This document shows, piece after piece, positions 6,439 through 11,796 of a stretch of 18,453 nucleotides of DNA. The position numbers were made by a program, and so were the translations under genes. How positions within the stretch are numbered: position 1 is the stretch's first letter; every line of letters begins with the position of its first letter. The notes below the pieces were generated by a model, which worked only from the letters and a program-made list of their open reading frames with translations, ran no database searches and was not told where the DNA came from. Location of the stretch: contig CALAVD010000145.1 in the NCBI GenBank assembly GCA_937892085.1, positions 1 through 18,453 of the forward strand, written 5' to 3'. This DNA comes from an uncultured Prevotellaceae bacterium. GTDB lineage: Bacteria > Bacteroidota > Bacteroidia > Bacteroidales > Muribaculaceae.

Positions 6439-7907
6439 TTCTTTGTTGTCTTCTTTGTCGCGGTTTTCTTTGCCGGAGCGTTCTTCTCGGCAGGCTTCTT
6501 GGCAGCGGGCTTCTGGGCTGGAGCCTTTTTTGCTGGCGCTTTCTTGGTCTTGGGTTCTTCCTTTGCTTCTTGCTCCTCAACCTTAGGCACGAAGTCGCCG
6601 GTGGTGTCCTTCACGATGTTGTTGCGCAACAATTCCACCTCGCGGTTGAGCTCCTCAATCTCTTTTTCCTGATTGCGGATGGTGAGCAACAAGGCGTTAA
6701 GCTCCTCGTTCTCAATCTCCTCGGGGAACTGCTCACGAACCCTAATCAAGAAATCGCTGAGCACGTTCATGTAATTGGTAAACGCAGTGTAAGGCGAGTC
6801 GTAGGGACTGTAATGCGAGTGCACCGAGCCATCGCTGCTGTGCTTAGTGCTCATGTAATAGAAGTGATCGCTCGCTTGCAGGTAGTTCCAGTCTTGACGG
6901 ATGCGCTTGTCCTCAATTAGCCTGATGCGCTCGCTCAAGCAATAGAGCTTGTTCACCGCCTCGTCCTGCAAGATATTTCCCATCCATGCGCTGGTGTCGC
7001 GAGCCTCGTCGGCCCACGAAATGGGATGCATCACCGAGAGCTCGCTCACAGGTTTCATCTTGCTCACCACCTCACTTGGAGTCATGAACTCAATGTTCTG
7101 CTCAGCAGCAAAGCGTGGCAGCGCCTTCATAAACTCGAAAATACCGCTCTCACGCGGTTGCAGCTCTCCAAAGGTCTCATAATTCATAAAGAGGTTGATG
7201 AGCATCTCCTCCTCGGGCAGCGCGGCAATCCAGTTGATGTATTTGTCGGCCGTCAATGGATAAGATGCCCACTCAGGATTGCTGAAGCGGAACGAGATGT
7301 CGTCGCTCAGCTTCGAGTTCTTGAGCAAGAGCTTCAGCTTGGGAGCCGATGCAGCCTTGTAGAGGTAATTAGGTGATTTCCAACCCAAGATGTGCTTTGC
7401 TCCATCGGTGATAGCGCCTTTGAAGCCCATAGAGGCGACCATTGAGGCGATATCGTCGTCATAGATAAGCTCGGTGTTGCGGAACACCTTGGGCCACTGC
7501 CCAAAGAGCTGATAAATCTTCTCGTCGTGAGCCTTCACCTGCGCGATAAACTCCTCGGGATCAACGAGCGACGAGAGGGAGTGCGCATAGGTCTCGCTCA
7601 GGAACTCCACGCAGCCCGTGTCGGCAAGGTCCTTCATCGAGTCGATAAACTCGGGCACATACTGCTCTAATTGCTCAAGCGCGGTTCCGCTAATCGAGAA
7701 CGCCACCTTAAATTTCTTGCCATTCTCCTTTATCATGTCGAGAAGCATTTGGTTGGCAGGCAGGTAAGAGCGCTGCGCTATGCGGGTGATGATGTCATCG
7801 TTGGCAAAGTCATCATAGTAGTAATGGTCATTACCGATGTCGAAGAAACGATAAGTCTTCAGGCGGAACGGCTGATGTATCTGGAAATAGAAACATATTG
7901 ATTTCAT
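6435..7907 (-). CDS. GH57 alpha-amylase-like protein with altered catalytic site and Lys/Ala/Pro tail
   Basis: This 490-residue protein carries a glycoside hydrolase family 57 (beta/alpha)7-barrel domain over residues ~1-300. Conserved region 1 is intact (FQIHQP, H11). Region 3 keeps the nucleophile E146 in FRNTELIYDDD. Region 4 reads LFMNYETFGE, with N242 where active GH57 alpha-amylases have the acid/base Asp (codon AAT, minus strand of 7182-7184). It may therefore be inactive or altered. Known Bacteroides homologues also lose catalytic residues (recalled, not checked). After a helical domain, residues ~400-440 form a coiled coil (EELNREVELLRNN), and the last ~36 residues repeat PAKKAPA-like units, as in histone-H1 tails. 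It has no signal peptide and is cytosolic. It lies third in the glycogen operon, 117 nt after the glycosyltransferase and overlapping the hydrolase by 4 nt. Confidence 0.9.
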   Translation of the reverse strand: MKSICFYFQIHQPFRLKTYRFFDIGNDHYYYDDFANDDIITRIAQRSYLPANQMLLDMIKENGKKFKVAFSISGTALEQLEQYVPEFIDSMKDLADTGCVEFLSETYAHSLSSLVDPEEFIAQVKAHDEKIYQLFGQWPKVFRNTELIYDDDIASMVASMGFKGAITDGAKHILGWKSPNYLYKAASAPKLKLLLKNSKLSDDISFRFSNPEWASYPLTADKYINWIAALPEEEMLINLFMNYETFGELQPRESGIFEFMKALPRFAAEQNIEFMTPSEVVSKMKPVSELSVMHPISWADEARDTSAWMGNILQDEAVNKLYCLSERIRLIEDKRIRQDWNYLQASDHFYYMSTKHSSDGSVHSHYSPYDSPYTAFTNYMNVLSDFLIRVREQFPEEIENEELNALLLTIRNQEKEIEELNREVELLRNNIVKDTTGDFVPKVEEQEAKEEPKTKKAPAKKAPAQKPAAKKPAEKNAPAKKTATKKTTKK

Positions 7908-7936
7908 GATTCTTGATGTATTATTGTGGTTGTTAA

Positions 7937-7954
7937 CTATCTATTAATTTAATC
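7937..7954. repeat. Direct repeat, copy 2 (downstream of glycosyltransferase)
   Basis: CTATCTATTAATTTAATC nearly duplicates 8025-8041, with one extra T. On the minus strand it reads GATTAAATTAATAGATAG, a copy of the last codons and stop of the glycosyltransferase gene. The two copies bracket about 70 bases holding a C/G-rich hairpin. Confidence 0.75.
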
Positions 7955-7993
7955 TTTGGGGATTCTGAGATAAATATATCATTCTCCCCCTCC

Positions 7994-8014
7994 CCCCCTC
8001 TATCTTAGAGGGGG
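7994..8014. repeat. GC-rich hairpin inside the direct-repeat-bounded insert
   Basis: CCCCCTCTA and TAGAGGGGG form a perfect 9-bp stem with a 3-nt loop. It is preceded by further C runs (7986-7990). On the minus strand it lies 10 nt after the glycosyltransferase stop but has no T tract, so it is a poor classical terminator. It could instead slow transcription, protect the mRNA 3' end, or be the core of a small repeat element. Confidence 0.7.
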
Positions 8015-8024
8015 AACTCTCTCG

Positions 8025-8041
8025 CTATCTATTAATTAATC
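8025..8041. repeat. Direct repeat, copy 1 (3' end of glycosyltransferase)
   Basis: CTATCTATTAATTAATC covers the last codons (Leu-Ile-Asn-Arg) and TAG stop of the glycosyltransferase gene. It matches 7937-7954 apart from one inserted base. Confidence 0.75.
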
Positions 8042-9284
8042 GGTTGTAGATGTCGATAACTTTGGCACCCGCCTTGTCCCAGGTGATTTGGTTCACCTCT
8101 TCAAGACCTTGCTCGCGCAACTGCTTATACATTGCGGGATACTTGATAATCGAGTAGATGGCGTTGGCAATAGCGTTGGTGTCCCAGTAGTCAACTTTAA
8201 TCACGTTCTCGAGAATCTCGGCGCAGCCGCTCTGCTTCGAGATAATCGACGGCACGCCCATCTGCATCGCCTCAAGAGGTGAAATGCCAAACGGCTCGCT
8301 CACCGACGGCATGATATACACGTCGCTCGCCTTGAGCATCTCATACACCTGCTTGCCCTTCAAGAATCCCGTGAAGTGGAAGCGACCCGCAATGTGGCGG
8401 CGAGCTGCCAATCTAATCATCTTCTCCATCATGTCGCCGCTGCCTGCCATCACAAACTGCACGTTGTTGACCTTTTGCAGCACTTGCCAAGCAGCATCCA
8501 CGAAGTATTCTGGTCCCTTCTGCATTGTGATGCGCCCTAAGAAGGTCACCACCTTCTCTTGCATTGGCGGCACTTCCAGGTCGAGCAATTCCTGGCTGAG
8601 TGGTTCCACAGCGTTGTGAACCGTGGTCACCTTGTCGGGGCTGATGCCATATTTTTCTATCACCGTCTTGCGTGTGAGGTTGCTCACGGTGATGATGTGG
8701 TCGGCATTGTTCATGCCGTCCTTCTCGATGCCAAACACCGTGGGGTTCACATTGCCTCGACTGCGGTCGAAGTCGGTGGCGTGCACATGAATCACCAGGG
8801 GCTTGCCCGTCACCTGCTTGGCATGAATGCCGGCAGGATAGGTGAGCCAGTCGTGAGAATGTATCACGTCGCAATCCACGGTGCGCGCTATCACACCGGC
8901 AACTATCGAGTAGTTATTGATTTCCTCAAGCAGGTTATCAGGATATCGACCAGAGAACTCTATACACCCCAAGTCATTGGTGTTCATATAGTTGAAGTCG
9001 CTGTAGATATGGTCACGCAAGTTGAAATAGGTCTGCGGGTCAAGCACCTTGCCAATGCGCCCTTCCACATAGTCCCAATTCACATCGCGCCATGCCACAG
9101 GAGTGGTGTTGGCACCGATGATGTGTGCAAATTCTTTGGGCTCATCGCCCCATGGCTTGGGAATGACAAAGGTGATGTCCATGTCGCCACACTGCGCCAT
9201 TCCCTTAGTAAGACCAAAACTTGCTGTTCCCAGTCCTCCCAAGATGTGGGGAGGAAATTCCCAGCCAAACATTAAAGCCTTCAT
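8025..9284 (-). CDS. Glycogen synthase-like glycosyltransferase (GT4/GT5, GT-B fold)
   Basis: This cytosolic retaining glycosyltransferase of 419 residues probably extends alpha-1,4-glucan from a nucleotide-sugar donor (ADP- or UDP-glucose; the donor is not decidable here). The N-terminal Rossmann half opens with GWEFPPHILGGLGTAS, the glycine-rich acceptor/donor loop of starch and glycogen synthases, and contains DVIHSHDWLTYPAG and VIHVHATDFDRSRG. The C-terminal half has FLGRITMQKGPEYF (Arg/Lys contacting the donor diphosphate) and SEPFGISPLEAM, with E330 and E338 giving the E-x7-E motif. It starts 19 nt after the debranching-enzyme stop and precedes the GH57 gene, an order I recall from Bacteroides thetaiotaomicron. 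The context supports glycogen synthesis rather than surface polysaccharide assembly. The last codons lie in a direct repeat. Confidence 0.9.
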   Translation of the reverse strand: MKALMFGWEFPPHILGGLGTASFGLTKGMAQCGDMDITFVIPKPWGDEPKEFAHIIGANTTPVAWRDVNWDYVEGRIGKVLDPQTYFNLRDHIYSDFNYMNTNDLGCIEFSGRYPDNLLEEINNYSIVAGVIARTVDCDVIHSHDWLTYPAGIHAKQVTGKPLVIHVHATDFDRSRGNVNPTVFGIEKDGMNNADHIITVSNLTRKTVIEKYGISPDKVTTVHNAVEPLSQELLDLEVPPMQEKVVTFLGRITMQKGPEYFVDAAWQVLQKVNNVQFVMAGSGDMMEKMIRLAARRHIAGRFHFTGFLKGKQVYEMLKASDVYIMPSVSEPFGISPLEAMQMGVPSIISKQSGCAEILENVIKVDYWDTNAIANAIYSIIKYPAMYKQLREQGLEEVNQITWDKAGAKVIDIYNRLINR

Positions 9285-9303
9285 ATATATATCATTATTC
9301 GTT

Positions 9304-11259
9304 TTAAGAATTTATAACTCCAATGCTCTTAAACAGGCGCAACACTCTGAGCACGCCTCCCACGTTGGGCGCATAGCTTACCGCGCCGCGGCCTATGAAG
9401 GGCGGGTTGCCGTCGTAGAGCTCCGACAGCGTGCCTATGCCGCCCTGCGACATCTCGTCCTCAAAGCCTATCATCATGCGCTCAATAAAGGAGGCGCCAT
9501 TAAGCCCAAACACCTTGATGTAGGCATCGGTATAGAATCCCATGAGCCACGGACGTGCCGAGCCGGCATAATAAGCGACCTCCCTCTCCTCGGGGTTACC
9601 TAAGTACCACGGCTTGTAGCCCCAGCTCTTGGGGCTTAGGGTGCGCAAGCCTTTGGGGGTGAGCAACTCGCGCGTCACCACATCGAGCAGGCGTTTGCGC
9701 TGCCGGCGGTCCAGCGGTGAGTAGTCGAGTCCGGCGGCGATTATCATGTTGGGACGCACACTCGGGTCGGCATAGGAGCCATCCACATAGTCAAACAGAT
9801 AGCCATAGTCGTTGAGGAACATCTCAACAAAGGCTGGTTTCGCCTTGTCGCTTAGCTCCTTGAGCGACGCTACATAATCCTGCTCGCTCTCCACGTCGGC
9901 AAATAGGTCTTGGGCAAACATCAGCGAGTTATACCACAGCGCATTGAACTCCACTAAATAGCCTGTGCGCGGCACCATCGGCGAGCCGTCGGGGTGAGTA
10001 GAGTCCATCCACGACATTGGTTTCTTGGTGCCGTCGGTGCTCACCAAGCCATTAGCTTCAAGATGCAGGTTGGGATGCTTGCCGTCGATGATGTGGGTGA
10101 GCATCGCCTTCACCAGTGCGCCATAGCGCTCACGGGCAACATCGAAACCGGCGTCCTTAGCATACTCCTGCAACGACCACATCGCCCACAGCGGCACGTC
10201 GGGCAGGTCTATGCCCTTGAGGTGCTTGTCGAGCGAGCCGTCGGCTATGAACCGTAGCAGGGCATCGCGTGCGGTGTCCATAATCTTTTCGAAGTCGGGA
10301 CGGTGGTGGTTGGAGATAGTGCAGCCCGGCAACGCCATGAACTCGTCGCGAGCACGAATCTTGAACCACGGATAACCCGCCAAGATGTAGTTGCCATCGG
10401 CATTGGTAAGATAGAACTGCTTGGCGCTGTTCTTGAGGCAGTTGTAGAAACTGGTGCGCGGTGTGCGCGACTGCACCTCTTCCTCGTGCATACGTGCAAG
10501 GTTGCGGGTGTTCACCTCGTCGATGCCTGCCGAGAATATCAGTGGCTCGCCCTTCTTGATTTCTATCTCGAAGTAGCCGGGCACGTACAGATCCTCGGTA
10601 TAGGGGATGCCTCGCTCCATGTCCTTGATATATTCAATGCCTTTGTACCAGTGTGGATCAAAGACGAAGGTGGGCTTGTGGTTGAACTGCATGTAGAGCG
10701 TGGGATAGCCGTCATACATACAAGTTGCGATGCCATTGTGAACCTCACGATACTCTCGGTTGGCCACTGAGTTCTCCACACACAAGTCATTGGCATTTCG
10801 GAACGCCAAGAATGGGCGGAACTGAAGCGTAGTCTTCGAGTGGGCATCTACCAGCGTGTAACGGATGAGGATGCGGTTCTCGTTGGTGATAAATATCTTC
10901 TCGCGTTTCAAGATCACACCACCCACACGGAACAGGTGAGACGGCACGCGCTCACAGTCATACTCGCGGATGTATTTGTGACCATTGGGACTATACACAT
11001 TGCCCTTGTAGCGGTGCAGGCCCAAGTTAAACGGCGCACCATGCTGAATCACAGTCTCGTCGAGCGACGACAGCATCACATGGCTGTTGTCGTCAATCTC
11101 GGGAATGGGAATCACAAGCAGGCCGTGCTGCTTGCGAGTGTTGCAACCCACAAGAGAAGTGCAATGATAAGCCCCTGACTGATTTGTCCTGAGTATCTCC
11201 TTGGTCAAAGACTGCTCAAGATTTATTATCAAGTTTTTATCAAATTTCAAATAGCTCAT
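9304..11259 (-). CDS. Glycogen debranching enzyme (amylo-alpha-1,6-glucosidase, GH133-like)
   Basis: This 651-residue cytosolic enzyme probably hydrolyses alpha-1,6 branch points of glycogen or limit dextrins. Residues ~15-240 match the bacterial debrancher N-terminal beta-rich domain (SLVGCNTRKQHGLLV, then LSSLDETV). Residues ~280-650 form the (alpha/alpha)6 glucosidase domain. Visible landmarks are ARDEFMALPG with D305, WMDSTHPDGSPMVPRTGYLV, EFNALWYNSL, PNMIIAAGLDYSPL, PWLMGFYTDAY and GTLSELYDG, whose Glu is a candidate catalytic residue. The segment usually written H-N-G-T-x-W-P-W in homologues reads YYAGSARPWL here, a mild divergence. It is the first gene of the operon, with a consensus promoter and a ~70-nt leader upstream. 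The ATG is followed by SYLKFDKN, the usual N terminus. Length is normal for bacterial forms, which lack the eukaryotic transferase half. Confidence 0.92.
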   Translation of the reverse strand: MSYLKFDKNLIINLEQSLTKEILRTNQSGAYHCTSLVGCNTRKQHGLLVIPIPEIDDNSHVMLSSLDETVIQHGAPFNLGLHRYKGNVYSPNGHKYIREYDCERVPSHLFRVGGVILKREKIFITNENRILIRYTLVDAHSKTTLQFRPFLAFRNANDLCVENSVANREYREVHNGIATCMYDGYPTLYMQFNHKPTFVFDPHWYKGIEYIKDMERGIPYTEDLYVPGYFEIEIKKGEPLIFSAGIDEVNTRNLARMHEEEVQSRTPRTSFYNCLKNSAKQFYLTNADGNYILAGYPWFKIRARDEFMALPGCTISNHHRPDFEKIMDTARDALLRFIADGSLDKHLKGIDLPDVPLWAMWSLQEYAKDAGFDVARERYGALVKAMLTHIIDGKHPNLHLEANGLVSTDGTKKPMSWMDSTHPDGSPMVPRTGYLVEFNALWYNSLMFAQDLFADVESEQDYVASLKELSDKAKPAFVEMFLNDYGYLFDYVDGSYADPSVRPNMIIAAGLDYSPLDRRQRKRLLDVVTRELLTPKGLRTLSPKSWGYKPWYLGNPEEREVAYYAGSARPWLMGFYTDAYIKVFGLNGASFIERMMIGFEDEMSQGGIGTLSELYDGNPPFIGRGAVSYAPNVGGVLRVLRLFKSIGVINS

Positions 11260-11291
11260 TAATAATATATGTAATGGTTAATAAGTCGATT

Positions 11292-11315
11292 TTATGCGTT
11301 TCTATACAAGCATAA
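11292..11315 (-). other. Possible 5'-leader hairpin of the glycogen operon
   Basis: TTATGC and GCATAA form a 6-bp stem with a 12-nt loop inside the predicted leader of the debranching-enzyme transcript. It is short and may be chance. No known riboswitch is recognised. Confidence 0.3.
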
Positions 11316-11336
11316 CGTAGTTTTCAGTAATCGTAA

Positions 11337-11368
11337 CAAATTTACAGCCTTTTAACAAAACAAGCAAA
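11337..11368 (-). promoter_or_regulatory. Promoter of the glycogen operon
   Basis: On the minus strand TTTG (11365-11368) is followed after 20 nt by TAAATTTG (11337-11344), an exact match to both Bacteroidota promoter boxes at the proper spacing. Transcription would start near 11330, leaving about 70 nt of leader before ATG 11259. Confidence 0.85.
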
Positions 11369-11493
11369 CTATTTTCAACTTTTTTTTCAACAAGTGCGAT
11401 TTTTTGAAAAAACGAATAACCGTATTGAGCTTAAACGAACCTATGGTATGTTTTTTGGGACACTTTTTGAGAAAAATTATGCTTTTTGTTGAA

Positions 11494-11509
11494 CGCCGTG
11501 CTTACGGCG
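11494..11509. repeat. Perfect hairpin CGCCGT/ACGGCG
   Basis: A 6-bp GC-rich stem with loop GCTT lies in otherwise AT-rich spacer. ACGGCG recurs at 11671-11676, next to a second hairpin. Confidence 0.55.
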
Positions 11510-11650
11510 CAATACTCCAACAGCACCCAGGACTCTTGTTGACTTGCATGGGACAATTTTTTTTCAAATTGTGGCTTCAAATTTTGAGGACGAAGGTAAT
11601 GAATGATGAGTTAGTAAAGCGATATTAAAAAAAACACTTTTTTGGGTTCA

Positions 11651-11668
11651 ATTGCGTCACAACGCAAT
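11651..11668. repeat. Perfect hairpin ATTGCGT/ACGCAAT
   Basis: A 7-bp stem with loop CACA lies about 30 nt upstream of the GH31 -33 box. It is followed by TTTT-poor sequence, so it is not a terminator. It could be a regulator's operator (dyad symmetry) for the divergent promoters; no regulator family is recognisable. Confidence 0.45.
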
Positions 11669-11696
11669 AGACGGCGTAAAAACTCTCACATTAATT

Positions 11697-11727
11697 ATTG
11701 CATTTTTTAGAATAATCATTATCTTTG
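11697..11727 (+). promoter_or_regulatory. Promoter of the GH31 gene
   Basis: TATCTTTG (11720-11727) matches TANNTTTG. ATTG (11697-11700) lies 19 nt upstream, one base off TTTG. A start of transcription near 11735 excludes translation starts before it and supports ATG 11797. Confidence 0.75.
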
Positions 11728-11796
11728 TGGCACAAAAAAGAAATAATCGGTGAAATAGAAGGATTATTAAAGATAATGACACAAAATTCATTAAAT

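Larger units (their letters stand above)
11369..11696. other. AT-rich intergenic stretch with no convincing gene
   Basis: This region separates the divergent glycogen-operon and GH31 promoters. A plus-strand frame from 11404 to 11628 could encode 74 residues, but its composition is AT-rich and low quality and I recognise nothing in it. Two perfect hairpins are present (11494-11509 and 11651-11668). TGGGACA occurs at 11456 and 11549, each followed by T-rich then AAATT-type sequence, suggesting two diverged copies about 93 bases apart. It may be a decayed intergenic repeat element or a small RNA region. Confidence 0.45.

Noticed and set aside
7969..7978. Possible promoter (TATATTTA) for the GH57 gene on the minus strand
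   Set aside because: It misses the final G of TANNTTTG and has no TTTG at proper spacing; only the C/G runs lie there.
8559..9275. 238-codon plus-strand frame opposite the glycosyltransferase
   Set aside because: It lies wholly inside a clear conserved gene, and its translation has the His/Val-rich look of an antisense shadow.
11369..11696. CRISPR array or riboswitch in the divergent spacer
   Set aside because: There are no regularly spaced identical repeats and no recognisable aptamer core; the repeats seen are only two diverged copies.
11725..11796. Upstream TTG start for the GH31 gene
   Set aside because: It overlaps the -7 promoter box, so it would not be on the transcript; the signal peptide starts at 11797.
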